From assembly GCA_050485645.1 (NCBI GenBank), contig JBJHBT010000020.1, positions 1 through 64,000 on the forward strand: a DNA stretch of 64,000 nucleotides, written 5' to 3'. Source of the stretch: JBJHBP01 sp050485645 (GTDB lineage: Bacteria > Pseudomonadota > Gammaproteobacteria > Steroidobacterales > Rariloculaceae). Made by a program: the position numbers and the translations under genes. This document shows, one piece after another, positions 41,927-50,917 of this stretch. The notes under the pieces are model-generated. The model made no database searches. It was not told the DNA's origin and saw only the letters and a program-made list of their open reading frames with translations. Position 1 is the stretch's first letter, and each line of letters opens with the position of its first letter.

Positions 41927-42447
41927 TGAAGAGGATAGGGAAAACAATTCGGCGCTCGCTGCGTTGCATGGGGGGTATGTCGGATGTCTCACCCACGGGT
42001 GGGTCCGAATCTGAGCGCCGATTGATGTCGGCTGGGCGTAGCGGCGGGTGGTTGTCGGGGGAGAGTCCGATCGCAGCGAACTCTTTTTGGTCGGCTGAGC
42101 GCTTCCGATGAAGCTGGAACCCGGCGGCTGGGCAACACTGTTCACAGCAGTGAGACTCTGCCGTATTTTGCGGCCGAGGCTGTTGCTCCACGAATCGAAC
42201 GGGATATCCAGCAGAGCGGGCACCGCATTGTAGAGAACATCGTAGTGCAACTGTGATTTGCGAAATCTGTCTTTCCCACCTGAAGTCGACATCACTGAAT
42301 GTTGCGGCTCCCGTCCGGCGTGGAAGGGGTTGCGAAAGTGGCGATCCGTCCCTGGGCCGACCACGTTGAACAGCGGTGACGGCATAGCCATACTGGTCCG
42401 ACAGTACTCTTGGCCTCCTGGCGAGAGAATGAGGTCATGGAATGGCG
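41927..42447. other. Island segment without a supported gene
   Basis: No frame here has a ribosome site or recognisable product. Long shadow frames exist in both directions (one on the minus strand spans 41552-42529) but composition is not gene-like. It separates the debris zone from the end of the lasso operon and likely holds only remnants. Confidence 0.6.
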
Positions 42448-44229
42448 TCAGCTGTACCGCGTAGCCTGCATGCGGAACAGTTCCCGATACTGGGTTTGCG
42501 TCTGCATCAGGTCGTCGTGGCTGCCGCATTCGACGATGCGTCCATGCTTCAGTACGACGATCCGGTCGGCATGTCGCACATTGGAGAGGCGATGCGAAAT
42601 GATCATCATGATGCGGCCCTTCGCCAGAGTCCGGAGGCCTTCGATCACGGCGGCTTCGGCCGCGGCATCCATAGCGGCGGTCGGTTCATCGAGGATCAGA
42701 ATGTCGGCTTGCGAGCGCATGAATGCTCTCGACAGAGCCACTTTCTGCCACTGTCCACCGGAGAGCTCGGTGCCACCGCTGAACCATGTGCCGAGCTGGG
42801 ACCGGTAGCCTTGCGTCAGCCGTTCGAGAACGGGGCCCAGCTGAGCCTTTTCGGCGGCCGCATGCCAGCAAAGCTCGTCGTCAATGCGGGCTGCGTCTCC
42901 TGCACCAATGTTCTCTCCGAGCGAGAATTGATAGCGTCGGAAGTCCTGAAACAGGATTCCCATACGTGCCCGCAGCGCTTCCTCATCCCAATGTTGCAGA
43001 TCCAGTCCGTCCAACAGGATGCGGCCTGCCGAGGGAGCGTATAGACCTGAAAGCAGTTTGATCAGCGTGGTCTTGCCGGATCCGTTCGGGCCCACCAGGC
43101 CCAGAGATTCGTTCGCGCGGATATGCAGATTGATATCGTGCAGGGCTGGCGTGGCCTGATCCGGATAGGTGAAGCTGACGTGTTCGAAACGAATGCCATC
43201 GTTCGGGACGGAACCCCGCAGTCGCTTGTTCCGATGCTGGTGGTCGGGTGCTCGCAGGAACTGTTGCAGGTTCGTCAGATAGAGCTGATCCTCGTAGATC
43301 CCGTTTGCACTCGTCAGCATGGACGACACGGTCGCCTGGCCCTGGCGGAACAGTGCGAGGTACATCGTCATCTGACCCAGGGTTATCTGGGCCAGGATCG
43401 CAGATACGGAAATCCAACCGTACGCGCCGTACAACGCGCTCGTTGCGATCAATCCAAGCGCCACGGCCCACGCGCCGCGTCGCAGAGTGAGGGCACGTTC
43501 CTCACGATAGAGCTTGTGGTGGATCCGACGATGCCGCTCCACGAATACTCTGCCCAGACCGAACAGACGAATTTCCTTGGCGTGATCCTCCCGTACCAGC
43601 ATCGTTGACAGGTACGCCTGCATTCGCGCGTCCGGCGAACGTGCGAGAAAGATTCGGAACGCGTCGCCGGAGAATTTTGCCTCTGACATAAACAGGGGGA
43701 CTCCGGCCAAGAGGAGCAGAAGCACTGCCCATGGCGAGAACTGGAAAAGCAGCGTGCCGAAGCTGACGAGCGAGATTCCGTTCTGAACCAGGGCGGCCGT
43801 TCTCATCACCACCGAAAGGGGACGACTGGAGGCGCCGCGATGCACTTGCGACACCTTGTCGTAAAAGTTGGCATTCTCGAGTTGTTGTAGCTCGAGCGTC
43901 AGCGCCTTGTCGAAGATCAGCTCGTTGACGCATTGGCTCAACTTTCCGCGCAGCAGCGATTGACATATCGTCGTGGTCCGGTGGGCCGCAGCAAGTGCTG
44001 CGACGAGGAGGCCTTCCAGGGCAACGAGGGAAAGAACGTGGGTGATGATCGCCTGGCGTGCGTCGGGCGACTGCAGGCCTTCTACTACCGCGTCGACGAT
44101 GAGCGCGGCCACATAAGCAACGGCTGCGGGCAGAATGCCAGCCAGGATCGTGATGATCAGGAGCGTAACGCTGAGGAGGCGGCTCGTGCGCCACACCAGT
44201 TGGAGCGCGAGGCGCATGTTACTCAACAT
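42448..44229 (-). CDS. McjD-like ABC exporter (peptide/lasso export and immunity)
   Basis: Start set at MLSNMRLALQ (44229) behind GCGGAG; the GTG 15 bases earlier has no better site. The 593 aa hold six membrane helices followed by an ABC ATPase: Walker A VGPNGSGKTTLIK, signature LSGGQWQK, Walker B ADILILDEPTA. Proteins of this type export mature lasso peptides and give self-immunity (McjD in microcin J25). It is the last gene of the operon, 82 bp after the ABC-2 ATPase. Role follows from context. Confidence 0.82.
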   Translation of the reverse strand: MLSNMRLALQLVWRTSRLLSVTLLIITILAGILPAAVAYVAALIVDAVVEGLQSPDARQAIITHVLSLVALEGLLVAALAAAHRTTTICQSLLRGKLSQCVNELIFDKALTLELQQLENANFYDKVSQVHRGASSRPLSVVMRTAALVQNGISLVSFGTLLFQFSPWAVLLLLLAGVPLFMSEAKFSGDAFRIFLARSPDARMQAYLSTMLVREDHAKEIRLFGLGRVFVERHRRIHHKLYREERALTLRRGAWAVALGLIATSALYGAYGWISVSAILAQITLGQMTMYLALFRQGQATVSSMLTSANGIYEDQLYLTNLQQFLRAPDHQHRNKRLRGSVPNDGIRFEHVSFTYPDQATPALHDINLHIRANESLGLVGPNGSGKTTLIKLLSGLYAPSAGRILLDGLDLQHWDEEALRARMGILFQDFRRYQFSLGENIGAGDAARIDDELCWHAAAEKAQLGPVLERLTQGYRSQLGTWFSGGTELSGGQWQKVALSRAFMRSQADILILDEPTAAMDAAAEAAVIEGLRTLAKGRIMMIISHRLSNVRHADRIVVLKHGRIVECGSHDDLMQTQTQYRELFRMQATRYS

Positions 44230-44311
44230 GCGATGCTCCGCCACGCACCAGCAGTAGTCGCATCAACGGATCCCCCGCTGCGCAGAACTGTCGCTGTCAG
44301 CATTCCGCGGA

Positions 44312-45052
44312 TTACGGTTGCGACGCACCGTCAGTGATATTTGCATCGGCAGACCGCATCTCTTCAAGGTAGAGAGCTTCCAGTTCGTTCGCTGTGACGT
44401 CACTCGCTCGCACCTGGCGCCTGACTCTGCCGTCGCGCATCAGCGCAATACGCGTACCGACCTCTCGTGCCCTGAACAGGTCGTGGGTTGCCATCAGAAT
44501 GGCCGCGCCGTTGTCCCGCTGACGGCATAGCAGTTCGTGGAACTCAGCGGAGGCTTTGGGGTCGAGGCCGGACGAGGGCTCATCCAGCAGCATCGCCCGG
44601 GCTTTCCTGGCCAGAGCCAGCGCAATACCGACTTTCTGGCGCATGCCTTTCGAGTAGGCGCTGGCACGCTTGTGCACCGCCGCCTCGGGGAGTCCGGCGT
44701 CGAGCAGGCAGCCAAGCAGAAAGCTCGCCGAACGTTCCTCGACGCCGGACAGTGCAGCGAAGTACTCCAGGTTCTCCATGCCGGTCAGATCGCTGTAGAG
44801 CGCGATCTGCTCGGGGATATACAGCAGCTTGCGCTTGCTGCCGACGGGGTCATCCGCGACGTTGATGCCATCCACGAACGCTTCGCCGCGTGTGGGCTGG
44901 AGGAAGCCGAGAAACAACTTGATGGTCGTCGTCTTTCCGGCACCGTTGGCACCAAGAAGACAGAAAATCTCGCCTGAGCGCACTGTGATGTCCAGGCCAT
45001 CAAGCGCGCAGTGCGCACCGAAATATTTCGTTAACCCGATCCCTTCGAGCAT
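44312..45052 (-). CDS. ABC-2 type ATPase
   Basis: A 246-aa ATPase with Walker A LLGANGAGKTTTIK (about residues 33-46), signature YSKGMRQKVGIALALA and Walker B AMLLDEPSSGLD. Its ATG overlaps the stop of the permease upstream (TGATG). It should power the two DUF3526-type permeases encoded next. C-terminus acidic and variable. Part of the lasso operon, probably a second exporter or efflux pump. Confidence 0.88.
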   Translation of the reverse strand: MLEGIGLTKYFGAHCALDGLDITVRSGEIFCLLGANGAGKTTTIKLFLGFLQPTRGEAFVDGINVADDPVGSKRKLLYIPEQIALYSDLTGMENLEYFAALSGVEERSASFLLGCLLDAGLPEAAVHKRASAYSKGMRQKVGIALALARKARAMLLDEPSSGLDPKASAEFHELLCRQRDNGAAILMATHDLFRAREVGTRIALMRDGRVRRQVRASDVTANELEALYLEEMRSADANITDGASQP

Positions 45053-46500
45053 CAGTGCTTTTCTCCGCTGTCATCGGTGAACAGTGGTTGGCGGCGCACG
45101 GTCGAAAACGCGATCACGGCTGTAATCAGGTTGAACAACAACAGCGTCGCGAGATCTACCAGAAAAGGCATGTGTCTATCGGTCCCGGTCGATTCACGAA
45201 AGGAAAACTCCGGCATGTTCCGGTAGTGATCGCTGGCCGTCCATGCAGGATTCTCGATACGGTATGTACTCGCAAAGTGTCGCTGGCTCTCGAGGAATTC
45301 CTGTGCCTGACGTTGAAACGAAATCGCGCGGTTCCCTTCGTTTCCGGCGATGCGCTCCAGGGCATGCTGGACGGTGACCGCGGGGGAGAGCACGCGCAAG
45401 TTGTTGCCCACCTGAAGGTGGGCCACTTGTTGCCCGCGAAACGGTTCCACCACCTCAGCATAGATGCTGTCCTCTGATTCGATCCGGGCGAGATGGGAGC
45501 GGTAGGTGTTGAGGAGGGTGTTGCTCGAGGCCGAGGTGGTCCTGTCCGATGATTCCGTTGTCTGCTGTTGTCGTCTGCCGTGAAGAATATCGAGTTCGAT
45601 CGTACGAAGGTCGTTGACAAGTCCTGCCTGGGAGGGAGGCGGGCGGACCAGGTTGGCGGTGGCCGAAAGCATGGCGGGAACGAAGAACAGCAGTGCAAGC
45701 CAGATTCCGCCACAAGCGATGGCGGCCTGTGCGGAGTGACGTGCCCGGACGTTCACCGCAACCGCGACGAGCAACCAGAACGTTCCGTAGAGCCCCATGA
45801 CGAGGACGGCATGCGCAAATCCCCGGGCATCGAATGGCTGTCCGGCGGTGACGGCAAGCAGTGCCAGCAACGGGATCAGGATCAGGGCGATCAACAGCCA
45901 TCCACCTCGCGCCAGCAACTTCGCTGCGAGGATCGCAACAGGCGGCCGTGGTTGTGACAGGATGAACCCTGCGGTCCCGAGATCGCGCTCCTGGGTCCAG
46001 ATATCGTAGGTACCGGCAAGCAGGAACAGCGGGAACAGGAACACGATCACAAACGCCAGGTCGAAGCGGCCGGCCGAGAGCACCTGTGGATTCTCGAGGG
46101 TGATCCCCAGAGAATGACGATCGAACATTCCCTGCGCGCTACGCAGTGCGTGAAACGTTGCGACATAGGGGAACGCATCCCCCTGACCCAGGGAGAGGGG
46201 CGCCAGAGGCTGGACCGGTAACATGGGGCTGTACAGGACGCCGAAAGGGAGCGTAGCGGCGAAGCCGGACTGTGGATTCTGCTCCATCGTTTCAGTCGCT
46301 CTGGCCACAGTCCGGTTGCGCGCGCCGGCCGTCTCCTCAGCGATGAATGCCTGGGCTTCCCGCCGTGCGTCTGCCCAAGCGCCGCCGGTCCAAGCGGCAT
46401 AGCCGGCGATCAGCATGTACAGCAGCATCAGCCAGAGCAGAGATCGTTCCCGTGCCACGCGGCGCAGCTCGAGTCGCAGGACATGCACCCAGGCGTTCAT
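45052..46500 (-). CDS. ABC-2 permease (DUF3526-type) 1
   Basis: Start at MNAWVHVLRLEL (46500), giving 482 aa; its ATG overlaps the other permease's stop by 4 bp. It has an N-terminal membrane helix, a ~110-residue extracytoplasmic loop, and then a block of helices around IVFLFPLFLLAGTYDIWTQE, the usual DUF3526 pattern. It likely forms a heterodimer with the paired permease and is powered by the ATPase downstream. Confidence 0.82.
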   Translation of the reverse strand: MNAWVHVLRLELRRVARERSLLWLMLLYMLIAGYAAWTGGAWADARREAQAFIAEETAGARNRTVARATETMEQNPQSGFAATLPFGVLYSPMLPVQPLAPLSLGQGDAFPYVATFHALRSAQGMFDRHSLGITLENPQVLSAGRFDLAFVIVFLFPLFLLAGTYDIWTQERDLGTAGFILSQPRPPVAILAAKLLARGGWLLIALILIPLLALLAVTAGQPFDARGFAHAVLVMGLYGTFWLLVAVAVNVRARHSAQAAIACGGIWLALLFFVPAMLSATANLVRPPPSQAGLVNDLRTIELDILHGRRQQQTTESSDRTTSASSNTLLNTYRSHLARIESEDSIYAEVVEPFRGQQVAHLQVGNNLRVLSPAVTVQHALERIAGNEGNRAISFQRQAQEFLESQRHFASTYRIENPAWTASDHYRNMPEFSFRESTGTDRHMPFLVDLATLLLFNLITAVIAFSTVRRQPLFTDDSGEKH

Positions 46501-47927
46501 ACGGCCCGCCTGAGGCGGCCGGCGCACCACAGCGCAAACGCGAGACTTGCAGTGCCCCAGCCGCCCAGTACCAGGATATCCGGCCATTGACGCTGAGCAA
46601 CGGCGGATAGCGGCAGCGCGCTGGCCTGGAACTCGCCGACGACACTGGTGATCTGTGCCACGTCGGCGACGTATTCGGCCTGCGTGTGGGGTCGGTTGAT
46701 CGCGATATCCCGATTCAGTGCCTGCACGTACCTATAGCGATAGTCCTCCGCATCGGACAGAAACGCGCGATGCGCGGCGACATCACTGCCTGCCAGTGCT
46801 GATGACCAGGGCTTAAGCGCAATCAACGGTGAAGCAACCGAGAACCATCGCTGCAGGGCCAGCTGCCGATCGTAGATATCGTAGAGATCGGCGAAATGAC
46901 GTCGATAGACGTCGGTTGAAACATCTTCGGAGTACTCGAGTACGACGCCGGTATGGTTGACGGGCAGATCGTCAATGTCGTCGACATCGAACCTCTCCAT
47001 CACCATTTCGCGCAATCGTTGTGGCCTGTCGTCGCGATTGCCGCCGTCGTCCATGACGGCATCGACAGCGGCATTCACCTCCGTGTGGAACTGCTGAACG
47101 GATGGCGCCGGGTGGATGTTGGCGGCAACGGCCGGCGCGACTCTCGGTATCAGCAGGATCGAGCACACCCAGATCGCGACCAGTGTGGTCAGTGACCTGC
47201 GTGCAGAATGGCACAGTGCCGAGACGCCGAGGGTGATGGCGAGAAACGTGAGCAGATACAGAGTGTATCCGCCGAGCATGAGGAACAGACGGGTAAATTG
47301 TTCGCCGTCGGACCGGGCGCTGATCAACCCAGGAACCGCAGCCAGCGCGAACAACGCGAGTACGGTCACGACCACCGCGCCCAAGGCCAGCAGCTGACCA
47401 AGGAGCAAGGTGTACGGGCTGACACCGGTGCCGAGTTCCTGTTCAAGCAACGTCCGCGCCTGTCTGCCGGAGAATGCGCCGAAGCCCAGCAGTATGATCA
47501 GCAGTGGTGCCAACACCTGCAGAAGCGAGGCTGCGCTCAACGGCGTGAATCCGCTCAGTGTGGTGCCAGCGTTGCCTGGACGTCCGCTGGCGACACTTTG
47601 CTGGTGCGACTCCAGTCTCACGAGGGTGCCGGCGTAGTCGAACACCCCGGGATCGAAAGCGGACAACACCGGAGGAGTCTTGAAGACATACCGACCGAAG
47701 TGCGACGCGCTGTGAGGATTGACGCTGCCCTGGTCCGCCCAGGCTCGCGCGTCATCGATTCGTGCCAGATCCGCCTCTGTGCTCAGGCTTGCATTGCGTG
47801 CGATGCTGCTGGCGAAGGCGGCTACACAGGCGAGCAGGAAGATGGCGCTCAGCATCCGCAGGCGACTGTCCCGGGAGACGATGACGCATTGCCTCCGTAC
47901 GACAGCAAACAGGGCACTATGATTCAT
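46497..47927 (-). CDS. ABC-2 permease (DUF3526-type) 2
   Basis: A 476-aa permease resembling its neighbour, beginning MNHSALFAVVRRQCVIVSRD, with a large loop after the first helix and helices near LLIILLGFGAFSGRQARTLL, and at the end ILVLGGWGTASLAFALWCAG. Its ATG overlaps the cyclase gene stop (ATGA). Together with the other permease and ATPase it forms a complete ABC-2 transporter. Export of the peptide or defence against it are both possible. Confidence 0.8.
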   Translation of the reverse strand: MNHSALFAVVRRQCVIVSRDSRLRMLSAIFLLACVAAFASSIARNASLSTEADLARIDDARAWADQGSVNPHSASHFGRYVFKTPPVLSAFDPGVFDYAGTLVRLESHQQSVASGRPGNAGTTLSGFTPLSAASLLQVLAPLLIILLGFGAFSGRQARTLLEQELGTGVSPYTLLLGQLLALGAVVVTVLALFALAAVPGLISARSDGEQFTRLFLMLGGYTLYLLTFLAITLGVSALCHSARRSLTTLVAIWVCSILLIPRVAPAVAANIHPAPSVQQFHTEVNAAVDAVMDDGGNRDDRPQRLREMVMERFDVDDIDDLPVNHTGVVLEYSEDVSTDVYRRHFADLYDIYDRQLALQRWFSVASPLIALKPWSSALAGSDVAAHRAFLSDAEDYRYRYVQALNRDIAINRPHTQAEYVADVAQITSVVGEFQASALPLSAVAQRQWPDILVLGGWGTASLAFALWCAGRLRRAV

Positions 47928-49888
47928 GTCCCCGGGCTCGCAGTCCGCGATCGCTGCATCGAGTGTGTCAAGGCGACGATCTCGTCCGGCCTGCTCACCG
48001 GCCTGCTCGGCGGTCCGCTCATCGGTTTGCTGTGGGGCTTGCGATGAGCGGACCAGCTGCGCAGCCAGATCTCCAGATCCAGCCAGTTTCCCATCAGGCC
48101 GCTGAAGCCCCGGGCGAAGCCGTCGCGAGTGTCCGTCATAAAGGCTTCCAGACGAGGACGATTCAATAACCCCTCCCTGGCAAGAACGCCATCCAGAAGG
48201 AGCTCGCGAAAATAGTCATGGTGGCGTTGAAACACGGCGTGAATGAAGTTGTTGGTCACACCCTTGCTGCGTCGTTCGAGCAGTGGTCCCGGCAATTCCG
48301 GGGCGAAAGCCTTGCGTGCCACGGCTCGGTCGATTCCTCCCGCCTTGAGGAGGTATACGGGAATGCGGGCAAACACTTCCATGATGGGTTGCGACAGGAG
48401 CGGCGCGCACCACTGTAGCGGTGGCTGGTCGCAGAACGGGTCATGCTTGCGTACCGGTCGGTACAGGGATTCGATCTGACGTTGCTTGTTGGGGGCGACA
48501 CAAGTGCCGTGCATATGCGCACATTCGGCCAGCCACGGTGGCAGGGAATCGTCTGTTCGCCTGTTCCGACACTGTTCGATGATGTCCGGGTTGATGAACT
48601 CGCGGTCGGGCGGGGTGGGCGTAGCCGGTAGCGGCCGCTTGAAGATTCCGCCCGCAATGGACTCGCGGAGTACGGACCAGTAGGTGCGCGATCGCGTGCT
48701 GTCCCGCACGATACGCAACAGATCTCGTCCGAGCCCGTGGTCATGAACATAGTCCACCGCGGGTCTGGCGCTGGACGTGCGATAGAAGATGTAGTCTCCG
48801 CCAAGGCCGGTGAACAGGGCCGCGCACCGAGGCTCGGCCGCCTGTCGATGGAGATTTCTGTACACGGCGTTGGGCAGATAGTTCGATGGACAGGCGGAGG
48901 GACGGACCTGTGTCAGGGAATCAAGGCGAACGGCGTCGATGTCCCGCGAGCACTCCAGAAGCGCACTGCGCCGACCTTCCGGTGAGTGCACGGCGCTTGC
49001 AGCGAGGCGAGCGAAAGAGCGTTCATCACCCCCGACCATCGGATCATGGACGTTCAGACACGTGATGGCGGGGAGTGTACGTGCCCGCAGCAGGCAGGCC
49101 AGGACGATGGTCGAGTCGATTCCGCCGGACAGCATGTGAACGATATTCGGATAGCAGTTGCCCCAGGCGCTCACGCAGGTGAGTACCGCATGGCGGGCGT
49201 GCCTGGTGGCCAGAGCGAAGTCATCAATGGGCTGTTCTGCAGCGATCCGGAAAAGATCCCAGCAGAGATGCCGTGTCACGGTACCGCCCGCGTCTATCCT
49301 GACTGCCTCGCCAGCGCGCAACTGCTCCACATCGGTGAGACCGGTCTCGCCGAGTTGCCGTGTCGGATCGAAGAGCCGGGAGACGACGTAGTGCCAGTTG
49401 ACCGAGAAGCCGGATTGTTTCAGTGAAACCACGTCCGAGACCTCGCTGAACAGGAGCGTCAGGCCGTGATGTTGATGCAGAAAGCAGGGGCATTCTCCGG
49501 TTGGATCCGGCATCGCGAGCAACGCCTGGCGAGCGGAGTCGCGGCTGAAAGCGATATAGCGCCCCCAGTATCGGTCCAGCAGTGACTGGCCCGTGCTTTG
49601 CCACAATGTTTTTGAGAACGTACTATCGAGCACGACTTCCTCGAAGCCGCTCCCGCCGTCGTGATCTCGATGAAACAGTCGACCCAGCACAATACCGGCT
49701 CCGTCCGGAGCGCGGTATACACTGAACGTGTCGTGGCCTTCGTTGCTGAAGAACACCATGAGGCCGTCGATCTCAAAGGCCAGATCGAGATCTGGTGAGT
49801 GGTGCCTCAGTTCGTTGGCAACTCTCCTGGCGTGGTTGAGTTGCGCTTGATCGTTGTGATTCCATGTCACTGCGAGATATCTGAACAT
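47924..49888 (-). CDS. Lasso-type peptide cyclase (asparagine synthetase-like, C protein)
   Basis: Start at MFRYLAVTWN (49888), 15 bases after the B gene stop, gives 654 aa. The N-terminal ~170 residues are a glutaminase-like fold lacking the catalytic Cys at position 2, as in lasso cyclases. The synthetase domain has SGGIDST (254-260), the ATP-pyrophosphatase loop. It should adenylate an Asp/Glu side chain of the core peptide and join it to the N-terminal amine. The C-terminal ~40 residues are a Pro/Ser/Arg-rich tail not typical of the family. Operon position between B and the transporter genes supports this. Confidence 0.88.
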   Translation of the reverse strand: MFRYLAVTWNHNDQAQLNHARRVANELRHHSPDLDLAFEIDGLMVFFSNEGHDTFSVYRAPDGAGIVLGRLFHRDHDGGSGFEEVVLDSTFSKTLWQSTGQSLLDRYWGRYIAFSRDSARQALLAMPDPTGECPCFLHQHHGLTLLFSEVSDVVSLKQSGFSVNWHYVVSRLFDPTRQLGETGLTDVEQLRAGEAVRIDAGGTVTRHLCWDLFRIAAEQPIDDFALATRHARHAVLTCVSAWGNCYPNIVHMLSGGIDSTIVLACLLRARTLPAITCLNVHDPMVGGDERSFARLAASAVHSPEGRRSALLECSRDIDAVRLDSLTQVRPSACPSNYLPNAVYRNLHRQAAEPRCAALFTGLGGDYIFYRTSSARPAVDYVHDHGLGRDLLRIVRDSTRSRTYWSVLRESIAGGIFKRPLPATPTPPDREFINPDIIEQCRNRRTDDSLPPWLAECAHMHGTCVAPNKQRQIESLYRPVRKHDPFCDQPPLQWCAPLLSQPIMEVFARIPVYLLKAGGIDRAVARKAFAPELPGPLLERRSKGVTNNFIHAVFQRHHDYFRELLLDGVLAREGLLNRPRLEAFMTDTRDGFARGFSGLMGNWLDLEIWLRSWSAHRKPHSKPMSGPPSRPVSRPDEIVALTHSMQRSRTASPGT

Positions 49889-49902
49889 GACGAACCGCAG
49901 GC

Positions 49903-50610
49903 TTAGATAAGGACAATTGGCGTCAATCGGGAGAGGTGAAGCGGCGTATCGGTCAGAGCGAGTCCGTTGTGCTGAAGCCAGCAGTGTGCTCGAAACGGCC
50001 GTGTGCGTACTCCGATCACGAGGTCTGGGAAAATTCGGTAGTGGGCCAGAAACTCCAGAACGGAAAGAGCGTGCAGAAGGCACGCATCCTTGCGTGTGTA
50101 GAGGAGCGGGCGCAGGCGCCCATAGATGCCCATCAACTGTGTGAGCTGATCCTCGTCGACGGGTGTGCCTGCGCTTTTCAGCTTGCGCTGCCGGATTCGG
50201 TTGACGATTCGAGACAGTTTCATCCAACGCAGGGCGCAGGATGCGTAGGTGACCGCAGTCACGAACTGAAGCACGTGACGTGTACGGACGATGGGGGCAT
50301 GTCGTAACCATCGGTCGCTGTGCCACGCGTTCTGAAGATCAACGACGACAGGCGTTGCAGCTTTTCCTCGCGCGGCATCACGTGTGATCAGCCCTCGCTT
50401 CGCCAGGCTTCTGATCAGCGTGTTATCTATTCCTGGCCCGTCTGGTGAACAATCGTCGCCGACCGGCCAGCCATGGATCAGCGGCCGCAACGTGCAAGCA
50501 CGTTCGATGGGCAATCCCAGATATCGCCCGTCGGCTATGTCCAAAAACACCACTTGATCCGCCGTCACGCAGACGTGGACATCGGGCGACAGAAAGTGCT
50601 GTTGGTTCAT
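49903..50610 (-). CDS. Lasso leader-binding/leader peptidase (fused B protein)
   Basis: Start at MNQQHFLSPD (50610), right after a hairpin, gives 235 aa; the GTG at 50646 lies within the hairpin. The N-terminal ~85 residues are a PqqD-like RRE that binds the leader (VHVCVTADQVVFLDIADGRYLGLP). The C-terminal part is a transglutaminase-like Cys protease: Cys 177 (KDACLLHALS), His 209 (RAHCWLQ) and Asp 221 (ALTD) form the triad. It cuts the leader before cyclisation. Fusion of RRE and protease is the proteobacterial arrangement. Confidence 0.9.
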   Translation of the reverse strand: MNQQHFLSPDVHVCVTADQVVFLDIADGRYLGLPIERACTLRPLIHGWPVGDDCSPDGPGIDNTLIRSLAKRGLITRDAARGKAATPVVVDLQNAWHSDRWLRHAPIVRTRHVLQFVTAVTYASCALRWMKLSRIVNRIRQRKLKSAGTPVDEDQLTQLMGIYGRLRPLLYTRKDACLLHALSVLEFLAHYRIFPDLVIGVRTRPFRAHCWLQHNGLALTDTPLHLSRLTPIVLI

Positions 50611-50615
50611 GACTG

Positions 50616-50652
50616 GCGGCGGTGCGTAGCGTTTGTCGCAACGCACCGCCGC
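50616..50652 (-). promoter_or_regulatory. Stem-loop between precursor and B gene
   Basis: A perfect 12-bp inverted repeat, GCGGCGGTGCGT (50616-50627) with ACGCACCGCCGC (50641-50652), plus a 3-bp inner stem. It starts 14 bp after the precursor stop and ends just before B. Stem-loops here are known in lasso operons to protect the precursor mRNA and raise precursor level over the enzymes. No T-run follows, so it attenuates rather than terminates. Confidence 0.8.
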
Positions 50653-50665
50653 GGACCGCTACGCT

Positions 50666-50806
50666 TTATTCTTCGAAGTAGGGACAACCCAACTCGTCTT
50701 CGCTGTGGTCCGTGCACTGGCCGGTTTCCGGGTCGATGTAGATTCCGGGCTTACCATTGTGCTGTGTCTCTTTCGATACCAGGCCGAATTCGATTAGTTC
50801 ATCCAT
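50666..50806 (-). CDS. Lasso-type RiPP precursor peptide (46 aa)
   Basis: ATG 50806 has a strong AGGAG site; TAA at 50666-50668. The leader MDELIEFGLVSKETQ matches the usual lasso leader end L-x-x-(L/F)G-x-x-S-x-E-T-x, with Thr14 at the expected position -2. Residues 16-46 would be the core. It begins HNGKPGIYIDPETGQ and has two Cys (31 and 41), Asp25 and Glu27 as ring candidates, and ends CPYFEE. With Thr at -2, Asp25 would be position 10, outside the usual 7-9; starting at Gly18 gives Asp at 8. It directly precedes B and C genes and is divergent from the TonB receptor. Confidence 0.85.
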   Translation of the reverse strand: MDELIEFGLVSKETQHNGKPGIYIDPETGQCTDHSEDELGCPYFEE

Positions 50807-50839
50807 CGTGTTGCTCCTCGAGATCGGTTGAGATGCGGC

Positions 50840-50877
50840 TTGTGCAGCACTACAGGAATGTTATATTCTTACATTCC
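50840..50877 (+). promoter_or_regulatory. Divergent promoter with palindrome
   Basis: A possible sigma-70 promoter toward the receptor: TTGTGC (50840-50845), 16 bp, TATATT (50862-50867). A perfect palindrome GGAATGT-N9-ACATTCC (50855-50877) covers the -10 box and is a plausible operator. The same 110 bp must also hold the promoter for the precursor operon. Confidence 0.55.
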
Positions 50878-50917
50878 AATCGCGATCATACTCGCGGCGT
50901 TCAGTTGGGGCAACACT

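Noticed and set aside
41552..42529. 325-aa minus ORF as one gene
   Set aside because: Only the last ~54 residues look like a protein domain; the rest is low-similarity sequence overlapping other remnants.
50666..50806. Reading the precursor as a PqqA-like or bacteriocin leader peptide
   Set aside because: The fused RRE/protease and asparagine-synthetase-like partners and the leader end with Thr at -2 fit lasso biosynthesis; no radical SAM or PqqE-like gene is near.
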